Source of the DNA: Calendula officinalis
Lineage: Eukaryota > Streptophyta > Magnoliopsida > Asterales > Asteraceae
NCBI GenBank assembly: GCA_963853835.1
Contig: OY970834.1
Coordinates: 21,768,365-21,832,364 of the forward strand
Length of the DNA: 64,000 bases
Direction: 5' to 3'
Shown here: positions 12,651 to 24,633 of the stretch, piece by piece
How the letters are laid out: each line of letters opens with the position of its first letter
How positions within the stretch are numbered: position 1 is the first letter of the stretch
The notes under the pieces: model-generated
The model's database searches: none
What the model was told of the DNA's origin: nothing
Seen by the model: the letters and a program-made list of their open reading frames with translations, nothing else
Position numbers and translations under genes: made by a program

Positions 12651-13490
12651 CTAACTTAAAAATTTGATTTGATCACCAATACATTTCAAAAGACTATTTT
12701 TATCATTTTTAATAGGAGGTTGAACTTCCTTTTTAACAGTCTTTTTGGGAGATGAGTTTTTCTTTTTGTCTGGTAAAGGTGTCTGTTTTTGCTTTTGCTT
12801 AGACTTAGTTCCTTTACCACTTTTGGAACTTGTTGAAAGTATTGTAGGTTTGACCTCATGTTTTAGTTTTATCACTTTAACAGGTTCTTGAGATTTTTGA
12901 GTATGTGATTCAGATGTGCTTGCAACATCAGTATCAGTCTTCTTAGAGGAAGTAGAAGTTGTTTCCAAAGTTTCTAATATATTATTTTCAGAATATGGAG
13001 TGACATTAAATAATACTTCAAAAGGTGGAACAGTTGACGTGTCATACTGATCTACATGGATTTCAGTATCAGAATTTTCTGTAACAGGAAATTCAATACT
13101 GAGATCTTGTAATTCAGTATAGCACTTAGAGCAGATAGAAGGACCAATAGGTTGAACTTGGTCAGAGGTGTTTTTATCCTCATCATCTGAATCAGTTTGA
13201 CATCTAGCTTCACAAAATGTTTTTGATTTCACAAAATTAACAAGGTTTAAATGATTAAATTCTTCAAATAAATCAGCAAAATTATTTCTAGTTTTAAACT
13301 GAGGATCCACACCAAGTGCAACCCTCACATTGTCAGGAAATTGTTGATTTAAACATTTATTTAGCTTAATAGAGGCATTTCCCCATGATTTACATTGATT
13401 TTCAAATTTTTCTTTTTCTAATTTATGTAAATGAGCTTTATCAGCTAATCTTTGATTCATGTCTTGTAAGTTTAAAAAATCAAGTTGCAA
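12651..13490 (-). pseudogene. Copia 1 gag coiled-coil middle part
   Basis: A 279-aa minus-strand frame, rich in Lys/Glu/Ser/Thr, starting in a heptad-like stretch ('LQDMNQRLADKAHLHKLEKE') and ending in Lys-rich low complexity. The coiled coil continues upstream in a different frame at about 13501-13640 ('NENEKFFEYMIVDLKTLVQR'), and further gag sequence ('MAFTEEDLKSTFERDLKEAE') extends to about 13800. There are therefore at least two frameshifts. Long coiled-coil gag tails like this occur in Sirevirus-type Copia elements. The first zinc knuckle expected upstream was lost where the Gypsy remnant begins. Confidence 0.75.
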
Positions 13491-13849
13491 ATCTTTTAAT
13501 CTTGTAATTTATCTAAATTTTCATTATTTACCTTTTCAAGTTGTAAGATTGTAAGTTTTAAAGCTTTTTCTCTCTGTACTAAAGTTTTAAGATCAACAAT
13601 CATATACTCAAAGAATTTCTCATTTTCATTCAATGAATAAGTTTGAAAGGCACTCACCTTGTACAACTAAGAGAATCCCAATCACTGTGCATACTCATTC
13701 TCTCAGCCTCTTTGAGATCTCTCTCAAAAGTGCTCTTCAAATCTTCTTCAGTGAAAGCCATGAAGGTCAACTGATCTGTATATGTTGGCTGAAAGTCTTT
13801 TACGCGAGTGCTCAAAGAAAGTTGCGGTTCTCTCTTCCAAACAAAATAA

Positions 13850-16021
13850 ATAAATAAAAATTAATAAACATGCAAAACATGTATGAAAGAAATGAAAAAT
13901 GGGTAAAGAAATAAATAAGCATGCAAAGCATGAGTAAATAAAGCAAATAAGCTATGAAATGAATAATTAAACTAAATTTTCTTAATTTAACCTTATTAGT
14001 TGGGTAATTTTCACAAATATGGTATTTATAGGTTATGCAAGGATGATTAGGATCTAAGTTAAAAGTAGTATAATTAGCATAGTTGAAAATTAGTTAGATT
14101 TATGAAAAGTTAGTTAAATCAGTACACAAATTTGGGCATAAAATCTGGATGAAATTTTAACAGCTAAATTGTTCGAACTTCTGAATATTGTCGTGCTTGA
14201 ATATATTATGATTGAGATAAGTGTCGATTATGTTGATTTTATATTTAGCTAATTGATTTTTTTTTTATGATGATTTGCTTGAGGACAGGCAAAGTTTAAG
14301 TGTGGGCATCTTGATATTGGCGAATTTAACATATTTAAATCCGCCAATATTATGTAATTTAGGCTTGTTTGGTAAGGAAAGTACTTTATTTATGCCTAAA
14401 TGTATGTTATTTGTGAATTACATGTTAAAGCTCCAAAATACACAAGAAACGAGCCAAAAACGTGTTAAAACGAGCAAGTTTAGAAATCTACTACAACTCG
14501 AGCTGATACCGTACAAGATACCACTTATATGGCCACATTGAGGAATTAAATAGACGGCCTAATATTGTATGGTGGCCACGAAAATTCAATTAAAATGGAC
14601 AAGCTAGTCACAAAATAAAAGGCTACGGCCCAAACATATTCATATTGAAAAAAAAAGGCAATTTGGATTAAAATAAAAGAAGCCCACGTGATAACACATT
14701 AAAAAAGAGTTTTGTCACAATTAATTCAAAGGGGGGATTCATTCGGCACATACCACAGCCGCAAGGCTGCCTCTTTTGACGGACGAACGGAACATAAGTT
14801 GCGGACGAGAGGACGAAACAAAGAGGCAGATATGAATAGAAGACAGTCGACGGTTTATCTATTTATTATTATGTTTTCTTGTTTAATGTTTGATTCATCT
14901 AGCATGTCTATGTGCTAGATCATTTATTCGCTATGATTGTATGAACTTTAGGCTTTAGGTTTGGTTATTTTTAGGATTTTAATATGGTTTTCGAATACTT
15001 GTTTTTATATCAAAAATCCTCTTGGTTGAACTTTGAATCTTTGTTTATTTAATCTGTCAATTTATTAATCTGTTTAGCTAAGTGACCACTATCAAACTAG
15101 TTAATAATTCCCTCGACTTTTCACCTCGGTGACGTAGTCGGCGATCCACTAGCTTTAGAGATTCGAGATTAAATATTAATAACTTAGGTGAAATCAATAG
15201 TCTAATCTTAGTTATGACCAAATTCTAGATTAGAAGGCGACGTAAAGCCGAGCCTAGATTTATTTAACGAGCCGAAGTGTGACCATAATATGGTTCTTTA
15301 AGAAACATTTTTAGGAGCGATAATACGACCATTGTAGAGAGTTAGAGACCACTACTACCCTAACTTCTAGAATACCATTTAAATCAGGACTTAACAACCA
15401 AACCTAGACCTAGAGGGACTCGGTCATATTGAATACTCTTCTCCAATTCATTTAGTTTCGTTTGTCATTTTAAAAATCAATTCTTTTTTTTAATTATATT
15501 ATTTTCTTTACTTTGCAGTTTAAATAAATAATAATAAAAAACCCCTTTTTAATCATTATTAGTTTTAGGTTAATTTATTAAGTTCTAGTTTTGCAAGTCA
15601 GCTTAACTGTTCTGTGGAGAGGAATACCCGAAAATACTTACTTTAACTATATTGCCTGCGATTAGGTCATACTTGCCTACGAGTGTGGTAATCTAAATGG
15701 TAAAGGAGTGTACCATTGACACTGGCCACATATTGTGACCGGACACCCGACCCAGCAACAGGTGCATTCCCCGGTAAATCACCTAACAATGATATCCACA
15801 CCTCTGCTTGGGCTCGATATACGAGACCCAGCATTTTCAGCACAGAGGGGGACCCACGTTTCAACGGAGGCTGGTGGCCACAAGGGGGGTTTCACGGGGT
15901 TCAAACCCGGGACCTCCCACATAGGAGGCCCAAGTCTTACCAACCGCGCCCACCCTTGTGGTTCGAGTGTGGTAATCTAGAATATAAGTATTTAGGACAT
16001 TTAATTTATAACTAGTTTTCA
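13850..16021 (+). mobile_element. Gypsy-type remnant: internal tail and 3' LTR
   Basis: This block splits the Copia 1 gag. Near 14275 it reads 'tgcttgaggacaggcaaagt..taagtgtgggcatc', the phrase usually found just upstream of the 3' LTR in Athila/Tat-type Gypsy elements. A likely LTR runs from 'tgatattggcg' (about 14309) to 'gttttcaca' (about 16021). No coding motifs remain. The 5' part of the element and the adjoining Copia gag (first zinc knuckle) were both lost, so no target duplication can be checked and the left border is approximate. Confidence 0.5.
15696..15963 (-). mobile_element. tRNA-derived SINE with 16-bp target duplication
   Basis: The flanks 15680-15695 and 15964-15979 are identical 16-mers ('cgagtgtggtaatcta'). 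On the minus strand the element begins with a tRNA-like head: A box 'gggcgcggttggtaag' and B box 'gggtttgaaccccg', about 45 nt apart. Unrelated sequence follows, to a T-rich end 'cctttaccatt'. The total is 268 bp. It sits inside the LTR of the Gypsy remnant. The short plus-strand ORFs here (15716, 15735) are incidental. Confidence 0.85.
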
Positions 16022-16025
16022 CACA

Positions 16026-16820
16026 TCACTCAGCATCCTCAAGATCACCCTCTGGCTCATCTGGCTCACTGACAGTATAAGCCTGTTTGACAATTAGGGC
16101 CATGCCAGTGGAGGTCTTGTCAGTTTTCTTCCAGTTGATCAGTCTAGAAGCATTGTTCTCTTCATGATTCAACATTAAGCCATACAGTGTTTGAAGAGTG
16201 TAGGACTCAATGTTATTGGCAGCATTGACAGAATTTGTCATATCAAGGAATTGTTGAGGAAGACTGTCCATAAATTTTTGACAGAGTTCTCCCTCTTCCT
16301 TCTCAATTCCAACACTGACAAGATCATGAACAATGGTGTTGAATCTGTTGTAAAGAGTAGTGAGATCTTCATTTGGATTAGCAATGAAGTTCTCATACTT
16401 TCTTCTCATGTTGCTCTTTCTTTGCAGCTTCACTTTTGGTGTGCCTTCATAGGTGACTGTCAAGCTATCCCACATAGCCTTTGCAGTAGGTAACTTCATG
16501 ATTGCATTTAGAATTTCTTTGGTAACTGCATTACCTATGACACTCTTGGCTCTTGAGTCTAGACTGAACAATTGACGATCAGTATCAGTCCAAGTATGTT
16601 TCAGCTTTGGAATGGTTCTTGTGGATGCAGGAGCATTATCTGTAGCTGCAACAGGTTCAGTTGCCAGAGGAATGATGGGACCATCAGTCAGTACCGTGAG
16701 CATTTCATCATGAATGGACTCAAGATACCACTGAGCTTTTAATTTCCATTGGTAGAAATCTTTGCCATCAAAGATTGGCACTCCCTTTCCTGACATCACT
16801 GGAGCAATGATAGTAGACAT
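16026..16820 (-). pseudogene. Copia 1 gag N-terminal half
   Basis: A 264-aa minus-strand frame with the UBN2/Copia gag fold: 'FDGKDFYQWKLKAQWYLESI' near the N-terminus, 'AKAMWDSLTVTYEGT' at about residue 115, and 'LYNRFNTIVHDLVSVGIEKE' followed by 'CQKFMDSLPQQF'. The ATG at 16820 is the first after the primer site at 16901-16916. Downstream coding sequence is severed at 16021 by the Gypsy remnant. Gag would form the cytoplasmic virus-like particle. Confidence 0.9.
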
Positions 16821-16900
16821 TCTGATTTTTTATTTTTGGGAAGGGTAGGTATATGGAATGGCTGCCAGGGTTATAGATCGACTAAATAAGAATTAATTTA

Positions 16901-16916
16901 GCCTGCTCTGATACCA
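16901..16916 (-). other. Copia 1 primer binding site
   Basis: The minus strand reads TGGTATCAGAGCAGGC, complementary to initiator tRNA-Met, 2 nt from the LTR edge at 16919. Confidence 0.9.
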
Positions 16917-16918
16917 GT

Positions 16919-17417
16919 TGTTAGGTCACAACAACCCTGGTTTTCTTGTATAATTGATAGAATAATTAGACTTAAGACAATTAAAGTGATTAACACAATA
17001 TTAGAGTCAAATGTATAATTCCACTAAGTGTGGTATGCTGCAGAATAGCAATACCACTGATCACTTACAATATGTATGAAAGTGAAAGCGTAAATTGGTA
17101 AGTACTCTTTTGCCAAGTGATTTCTATTTATAGTGTTATAGAGATCTTACAAAAAGGGCAAAGAGTAATGGAAGGACTGAGAAAGGAAAGAGACCGAGAT
17201 CAAAGGGATTTGATCTGGTCTGTTAAACATGGTAATATTTAACTCAGTCCTTGTACTCAGTATTGGATGTCAATACTGAGTCCCAACACTGAGTCACCAA
17301 TACTGTCTACTCAGTGTTGAACCAAGATTTAGCTAAATTATTCTACAAACTGTTCTAAGCTAGTCTAGGTTGTCTTGTTATCTTGAGATCCCAAGGGGTA
17401 AGGCTTTTTGCTTAACA
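16919..17417 (-). mobile_element. Copia 1 5' LTR
   Basis: A 499-bp LTR with ends 'tgttagg' (16919) and 'cttaaca' (17417). The minus strand has a TATA box TATAAATAG at 17132-17124, the same octamer as in the young Copia LTR. The interior is full of ACTCAGTATTGG/CCAATACTGAGT-type words. The flank on the right is 'gtatt'; the matching duplication is outside the window. Confidence 0.85.
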
Positions 17418-17732
17418 GTATTGTGTTACCCACAAGATGCTGCGGGGTTTCTCAGACGGCGTCAAAAAGATTATTTAAATCAATAAATGTTTCATTTTAT
17501 TTAAATCAATAAATGTTTCAGTTTTACAATGTCTAGTTATATTATGTGTTATCTAGCTAATTGTATACAATTAGTTTTTATCATTAATTATTACGTAAAT
17601 TCGTAACCTTTAATATTTATTTTTTTGTAAGAATATGTGTTACGTATGTCAACCCAAAGCTTTATGCTAAAATAAGATCATATAATTTGAAAATTTAGCC
17701 CTTGCTGAAACTAACTTTGTATATAAACGAGG
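17418..17732. other. Non-coding stretch with a 26-bp tandem pair
   Basis: 17471-17496 and 17497-17522 are near-identical 26-bp units ('ttatttaaatcaataaatgt..'). Otherwise the stretch is AT-rich with no gene that I can see. Confidence 0.6.
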
Positions 17733-17765
17733 AGTATTCTTGCCCGCGCGTTGCAGCGGGTCTTT
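17733..17765 (-). other. Degenerate Helitron 3' end (minus strand)
   Basis: The plus strand reads 'gagtattcttgcccgcgcg' then 'ttgcagcgggt'. On the minus strand this is a CCCGC..GCGGG hairpin followed about 9 nt later by a terminus where CTAG would be expected but reads CTCC. A possible 5' end of the same element is 'TCTATAATATATTAG' on the minus strand at 25954, preceded by A. If right, the element spans 17733-25954. I regard this pairing as weak. Confidence 0.35.
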
Positions 17766-18530
17766 ATATCACATTTGTTTTAATTTAATACTTATTTTCA
17801 AAAAATTTACTAATAACAACCCTTAATATCGTCGTTATGACTAAAGTTGGTTCAATTATATTAAATAACTTACACTTGCTTGTATTAAAAATGGCAAAGC
17901 TAACATATAAATGTGATTGATTGATATACTTCATCCGTATCATTATAAGTGATACGATTTCTATTATATTCGGTTTTAAAATAAGTAATACACTTTGATA
18001 ATTTACCTTATTTGCTAAAAGGTAGCGGAGTTCACACTTACTAACTATCCTATTTAATATAGTAAAATGACATTTTTATCCTTACTTTTGCTTTTAAATA
18101 TTATCTACATCAGTTTATTTAAAGATAGTAAGACTTATCATCTAATAAATATTCAAATAAATAATAATAAAATAGAAATAAAATTGAATTTCTTTTGTAA
18201 GTGCCAAATGACTAAAATACCACTTTATGTATAAAATATGTGATTAATCATGACCAGTAAATCTTATTAATCAATGGTTCAGATTTATTCCTTAAAATTA
18301 TACAAAAATTAAAAATTACCTTGAACATTTCACCACATACATATTAGCACGGGGTATTTTGGGAACATTGAAGTCTATCAGTCTTAAATGGAAGTATCTC
18401 ACTTTTTTTTTGTCTAAATTGGTAATTAATTCTAATATGTAACCCAAAATTTTAAATTTTACAATTCGAATTTATCGTTTGATATTTACAATTCAAAATT
18501 TTTTTTACTTATTGGTTTTTACATTGTATT
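17766..18530. other. AT-rich non-coding stretch
   Basis: No gene seen. Sequence from about 17930 ('atacttcatccgtatc') to 18400 ('aatggaagtatctc') has loosely inverted ends like a Stowaway-type MITE, but I could not establish a TA duplication or a convincing inverted repeat. Confidence 0.4.
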
Positions 18531-18572
18531 ATATCATTTATCTATATGCAAATAGAAACTTGCATTGCCTAC
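18531..18572. repeat. Inverted copy of the 63-bp unit at 25686-25811
   Basis: 'atatcatttatctatatgca' with the following 'aatagaaacttgcattgcct' is the reverse complement, with few changes, of the end of the tandem units at 25686-25811. The two sites face each other across 7.2 kb and enclose the exon-like fragments described below. Confidence 0.75.
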
Positions 18573-21403
18573 TTCTATCCTCCAATAGGATGCCCGCTGC
18601 CGCCCTTTTCCACCGCCTCTCCATACCAATTAAAAATTGCCTGCTGCCCCTTGGCTTCCACCGCCTCCATGCTTCCATATCTACCAACTAAATAGAGAAA
18701 AAAAAACATCTCCTACTCTTTGCAGCAAAAGAATCCACCGCCATTCATCTTTCTCTATTCTTAATTTCATGTTTATCTTTCTTCTTCAAAACTGTGCTTC
18801 AGTTAATTGTAAGTATTTAAAAACCCACTTTTGTTCAAGAACTCAATGGAACTAAAAACGACTGTCCAAGCAAAAGGTATTGTTTCAAATTTTATGTTTA
18901 TTTAGTTATTTGTTTGATCTCAATTGCTTCACAATGTTCGCTTTTTTCCTTTCTTTTAGCACCTTCAATTATTCCACCTAAATCAAAGGTAAGTCCGTAA
19001 GTACAATTAAAACTCACAATTGCGTTCGCTTTTGGTTTTTATAAGAATTGAATCTGCTCTTATTGATTGCAACTGAGATTTGGGTAAAATATTTCTTTTT
19101 TTAATGTTCATTTTGTCAAAATATAATATGATGATTGCGCTACTTACAGTTGCTGGAATTGAGAAAATGAGGAACTGTTCTTGCATCATAAAAGTCAAGG
19201 GTGAACTGCAGCCTTTTAACTGTTATTAAACTTAATCGTTAAACTGATTTTGTTGCAAGAAATGAAATATTTCAAATTTATCATCTTTGGCGAAATTGGC
19301 ACTAACTGCTGAAAGCTCAGGCTAAGTATATGATGCTTTTCCTGTTGGACAAAGTTACGAGGTAATATAATTGTGTGTATTAATTCATGTGCGCCTTGCT
19401 AATTTAAAGTTTATATTAAAATAACAAAACATAACCAAAATCCACTCAGTCATAAGTAAACAGGTTAATTATTATTTTATTTTTCCAGTCAAGAATTTGG
19501 GGCTTTATACCGAATTATTGGGTCAAATAAATTATGGTTTCTAGACCTCAAAAATCAAATAAACCACAATACCACATGGCTTGTAAAGCTACCAGAATGC
19601 TTATAATTGTGAGATTTTCTTTTATTGTTTACATGATTACATTATGCTTGAAAGAATCTACTTGACAAATTTTACTAAAATAGTTCCATTAGCTACTGAG
19701 GTATTATAAAAAAGAGACAAGGATATTGTTATAGTAGGGTATTTAAAAGAAATAGTTTACAAATTTTCACATTTTGCTGATTTTTTCCCCGATTTCCACA
19801 AATGCATTGGTTTTTCTTTTCTTTTTTACCACGTATTAAAGCCAAAATAATGGTTACAATTGTTATTCACTCAGGTATTTATGTTTTTAGTATGTAAATA
19901 CAATTGATTTATGAGGTTTGAACTAGGCTAATGCGATAATGTCTCTCGATTCATATGCATTTTGATAAAATTCTAATGTTAGACTTTATGTTTGTGTCAA
20001 GTATCATATTCACATGTCTTAGCTTGTTAAATGTTAATTATTTATATGATTAAAGTCAACTTGTTGACCTACAGTCCTACACGCTATTAACTTTGATGTT
20101 TTCCTACACAGGTTGATTGAATCCTACAAACTTTTGTAGCTCCTTCAAATTGGTAATTCAAAGATTAATGCATTAAAAAGAACCTTTGGATGACTTTTAA
20201 CCTGTTTGAACCGTTTCCCTATTACCAATCTTTTGATTTGAAATAATAATATTTCTTTTATTCTATATACAGGGGTACATAGTTAATAGTTTTAAAAAGA
20301 CCTTGGCCCTTTGCGCAATGGCTGGAAACGGCTACTATTGAACAAGAGTGAGAATTCTTATGTTTTGGTCAAATATTTTTAATCATATTAGATTCAACAA
20401 ATTTTTAATTATTGTTTTGCCCTTTACAGTTACACATTGATGGCTGAACCTGAGCACATATTGTAAATCCACTCCCTAATTTGGACCGTGATGAATTTCT
20501 TGCTGGGTTCCCTTTTTTCTACATCAAACTAATGGTGACCCAATTCTCCTGTTATTATAAGAAAGGTACTACTAAATATAATTTTCATATATGCTACAAT
20601 CTTCATATATTAAGTGGATGATGGGTCATTAGGTAATCAGTCAAAAAAAGTTGGGAGCCTGAAACACTTTTTGTCTAAAAAGTTATTTGTACAAAATGTT
20701 AGTGTCAAATATGGTTACAAAATTATATTATTTTAAGGGCGATTGATTAACTTATAAATTATGGGGTGAGGGCTGATTTTTATTTTCCTTTTTTGTGCAA
20801 TTATAATTTGCAATTTTTTGTTATCTTTTCTAACTGAGTTTCACTCTTAAGTATTTCAACAATGAGTAGCATGTAGCCAAGGAATATGATAATTATTTAG
20901 AGAGTAAGTTGTTAAGGATGGGCAATTTCAATCCTTTTTTTTAATCGAAATTGGTCAACTCGGGTTGTATTTTATTGAAAATGGGTTGAACAAGTCAAAA
21001 ATCATCCAAAATGTATACAAATACTTGTAATGTCCTTAATCATACTAATTAAAATGAATTCTACGTTTGTTTTACTTCTATTTTTGTAATTATATTATCT
21101 TGCTTAAATACATATACGAAATTGGACACGGACAAAATAATGCTAGCGGGTCGCCCCAACCCGCCCCGATCCACCCATTCTGCAACCTTTAATATTGTTA
21201 TGTAATAACAGAACATTTGCACCAGGGTATGAAGAAGCTGCTGCATTCTAGACACAACGTAGTTTTGCTGTTTTGAATTTTGGTCAAACTTTAGTATTCA
21301 GTAGTGCTCTTTCAGCAGCCATGATTATATCAGAAAATGAATGGTTATAACTGTTTGGTGGTCTGGTATATATCTTTTGAAGTCTGGTTACACATTGTTT
21401 GCT
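18573..21403 (+). other. Exon-like fragments, plus strand, not recognised
   Basis: No long frame exists, but several short segments are bounded by plausible splice sites: '..caagcaaaag' before 'gtattg' near 18873, 'ttttag' before 'caccttcaattattcc' near 18960, 'tacacag' before 'ttgattgaatcctac' near 20112, and 'tttacag' before 'ttacacattgatgg' near 20428. CT-rich, CCGCC-rich leader-like sequence precedes them (18590-18680). I cannot name the parent gene, and no continuous product can be read, so this is probably a decayed or captured gene piece. Confidence 0.3.
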
Positions 21404-21603
21404 TCCAAGTTATCTTTTGAATCAATTTCTAAGGGCCCCTCCTAACTACCTAGTTTAAGATATAGGAGAATATTACATTCAAAAAGTGAAGGTCCTACAT
21501 TTCAACTTATTTTGAACGGAATGTTTTATTCAGAGTTTTAGTTTTTACATTGTATTACTAGGTAGTTAGGAGGGCCGAAAATCGATTTAAAAGATAGCTT
21601 TGA
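21404..21603. repeat. Foldback (inverted repeat about 45 bp, 100-bp loop)
   Basis: The left arm, about 21407-21453 (ending 'cctcctaactacctagt'), and the right arm, 21557-21602 (starting 'actaggtagttaggagg'), are reverse complements. The inner 17 bp are perfect and the outer part ('atcttttRaatcRat') has a few mismatches. The loop contains a block that recurs at 25820-25910. A small MITE or a potential stem-loop RNA would both fit; no clean target duplication was found. Confidence 0.75.
21455..21545. repeat. About 90-bp block repeated at 25820-25910
   Basis: The block starts 'aagatataggagaatattac', passes 'caaaaagtgaaggtc' and ends 'ggaatgtttta..cagagtttta'. It occurs here inside the foldback loop and again, same strand, at 25820-25910, with a small insertion ('ctcaaccac') in the second copy. 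Confidence 0.8.
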
Positions 21604-21982
21604 TAAAAACATTGGAGGCAGCACATGTGGAAGTCGTCTTCTTCACATATGGTTTAAATTTTGAGTCCAATACTTTTAGTGATGCTAAAATTTGGTGTAA
21701 TTTGAATTAACTTATTAATAAACTGACCTTAGATTCTTCAGCCATTAGTTCAGTTTTGGTATTTTGTACTTAACATCAATTTTTGCAATCTCCCAGAGCT
21801 TTAATAGCTGACCTCATGCTTTCTATTTCTACTTGATACAAAAAACAAGTTGAAAATTCATTATAGTTTGATTTGTAAGGGATAAAAATATAAGCAGAAT
21901 CAAACCATATATAAGTGAACGGTGACCTACACAACAAATAAAATTATACATGAATAACCTAAGCAAAAAATGACACGGTAGT
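21604..21982. other. Non-coding stretch
   Basis: AT-rich, without recognised genes or repeats. Confidence 0.4.
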
Positions 21983-24600
21983 TGAGGGCCTCACCATAGA
22001 GCACACCGATTGAAGAACGAACCCACACAAAGGTGCATTTCGATCTGACCACCAAATGAAATTACATTTGTGCACTCAGCAGGGTTGCTTTCTTGAGAAA
22101 CAACAGATTCGTCATTTGGTTTTGTAAAGATGTCAACTCCCTGTATTTGATTTAACGGTGAAAAGTTATTTATCGTGAACATTTGGTGGTGTTTGGATGT
22201 GCACTGATTTGAAGGATGATCAGTCTAACTAAAATTAGGTAACTTGAATTCATTTCAAGAATAAGTTTTCTTGTATCCAAATCATATTCTTTTAATGTCA
22301 AAAAATTATAATCATCAATTTATCTAACCTCTAATAAATCATGAGTTCTCTTCATGTTCAATCTGCACTCTTCAAAAGCTCAGTCCTTCTCCACCATTCC
22401 TCCTGTAATCCCAGCTTTCCCAATCTTAAGCTTCTTCATATTAAATCAATTCCGCAATTTACCTTGTATCTAGTGTGCTCTCTCAGTGTACAACATGATA
22501 TTTTTCTTTCCTTGAAAAACCGAATATATCACTTTGTTTTGCACTAAAAGACATGCAATGAATATAACAAATAAATAAAAACTCTCTCCAACAAGACACA
22601 TGGATGCATCTTGTTATTTCAAACTCAACGTCAGAACATCATAATTCCACCATGCATAAAGAAAATGTAAAAAATCAAAATTACTATTAATTAACTGTTA
22701 AAAGTTGCAATTTCGATACATTTACATATAAATGGGTCAATTGTTTAGCGGGTAAGAAGTTCAAAAAACACCTTAAAAAAACAATACAAATGGGTTGGAA
22801 GTCACCAATCTTACACTACCGATACCAACATTGAGATAATAATACAAATGGGCACTCTAACCTCAAGAGCACAAGGAAGATCAAGTGTACGATTTGGTAT
22901 AGTATACCCCCACTGAATATATATTAACACATTTCAGGTCATTTAGATGAACAATAAAAATCAAGACAAGAAATATAATAATTTGAATTAACTTCTAACC
23001 TTGTCGGGATCAAGAGGAATGATGTGAAAACAGGAACGTAAAAGTGTCACCAAGCATCAATTAACTTCTGAACACATACCGACTGCATTTCCGTCCATCC
23101 CACCGCATACCTGTTATATATTTTTTATCAAATTGTGATTGGATAAATAAAAAATCTAACGAATTTATAAAAAAATGTTACAAGAATTGTACTTGTAAGA
23201 GAAACATGTCTCGGTCCATTAATTTATCACCTCCAGAAGCTAGAACACAAATAGATCAATATTTCTTCAAATGTTGCAGATGAATGTGTTGATTCGGGTA
23301 ATAGTCAAATAACTTTCTAAAAATAAACGCGTTGAAAGTCAGCCCAAGTATAGTACTAATGTACTATATTTATTTGTATTCTGCGATAAATTTTCAAAAT
23401 TTTGGAGGAAATCTGTTCAGTGGCCCATATTATTAAATTTGCCCCGGAGCAATTTTAACTCATTACCCAACCTGTAAACTAAAAGCATTTAATTTACCTC
23501 TTCATGCTCAATTGTATGGGCAAGTGGAAGAATAACTTGACCGCCAAAATTACCAACTTGCAACCCTGGTAAGCTACAGGGCCTGAGCTTGATTTCTGCA
23601 GCAAAGTAAGCATCAATATTGTTGTCATCCGATTCTGATCGATGTCCCCTAAAAACCCTGAGCAAGAGAAGTGGAGGAACATTCTAGAATTAAAATACAT
23701 AAGGATCGGATAATACATATCTTTAATTGACCCATCCTTATAACTTACCTAATTAGAGCTTGTACTAAGTTATTCACCAGCTAATAAACAAGGCATCATA
23801 ATGAAAAAATTACCGAATTACACAATTTCGAGTATAATTCATTATTAATATACAAATTATAGTAATGGGAGTTTGATATAACTTACCTGTAGAGATGAAT
23901 TGAATGAACAAGCGGATGACATCTTAGGGCAACAAATGAAGCAACGGCAAGCGAGGATACATGAATGGTATTTACCTTGATGCAAAATCCAAATTAAGTT
24001 ACTTTATATTGAAGTAAACACTTTTTATGAAATCCCAAACACCCACCAGCAGCATAGGAAAGTATTATTGCATTATAATTAAGCTAACAAGAACTTTAAT
24101 CTTATTATATAAGCTTGAAGGGAAAAGAAAAAGATTAAAGAGACGTAAATCTTCCTCCGATTATCAGAACCCCGATTTGGGAAAGAAGGCCAAATTTCAG
24201 AATGGAAAAAAAGGCTACCATACCTGGAAAGTATTTCCAATTAGCAAGAAGTAGCATCGAGTAAACCAGAATTGGCAGCAAGAATTGTTAAAACGAATAA
24301 AGTGAAGCAGTGAGTCCTTCCAATTGGCGCTGCGTGAACACAAAAGAAGCAGCAGCCCGTAAATTAAAGCCCTAATTTGAAGATGAGAAAAGAAGGAAGA
24401 CCTCCATAAATTGATAACGTACCTGATTTGAAGAAGAAAAAGAACGAAGATTTACATGAAATTGAGGCCGTACAGATGAAATTGAGGCGGTGTCGATGCA
24501 ATTGAAATCGGAAGAAATTGGAGGAGGTGGCGAGAGGGCTGAAGCTGCTGTGTATGATGATGATGAAATTGGAAGAAGCAGAGGCGGTGGACGTCATTTG
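21983..24600 (-). pseudogene. Exon-like gene fragments, minus strand, unrecognised
   Basis: Minus-strand pieces look like real exons. 23990-23886 reads '..IHVSSLAVASFVALRCHP', ending before a 'gtaag' donor. It continues in sense into 23660-23500 ('GHRSESDDNNIDAYFAAEIK', then 'LPGLQVGNFGGQVILPLAHT'), bounded by splice-like sites. 22182-21991 carries another open piece ('FGGQIEMHLCVGSFFNRC'). A CT-rich leader-like region with an ATG lies at 24597. I do not recognise the protein family. The pieces point towards the plus-strand fragments at 18573-21403, with the foldback between them. Introns of several hundred bases separate the pieces. Confidence 0.4.
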
Positions 24601-24633
24601 CGATAGGGCGGTGTAGGGCGGTGGGTTATTTTT

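Larger units (their letters stand above)
7937..17417 (-). mobile_element. Copia element 1 (Sirevirus-like), minus strand, interrupted
   Basis: Order on the minus strand: 5' LTR (16919-17417), primer site, gag, protease, integrase, RT, RNase H, post-pol spacer. It is interrupted by a Gypsy/SINE composite (13850-16021), a solo LTR (8318-9003) and the LARD-like element left of 7937, so its 3' LTR is not in the window. It has the same gene order and similar proteins as the young Copia at 43954-55302, including a large coiled-coil gag with a CCHC knuckle. Several frame breaks and four insertions mark it as the older copy. Confidence 0.8.

Noticed and set aside
17929..18410. Possible Stowaway-type MITE
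   Set aside because: The ends are only loosely inverted and no TA duplication could be fixed.
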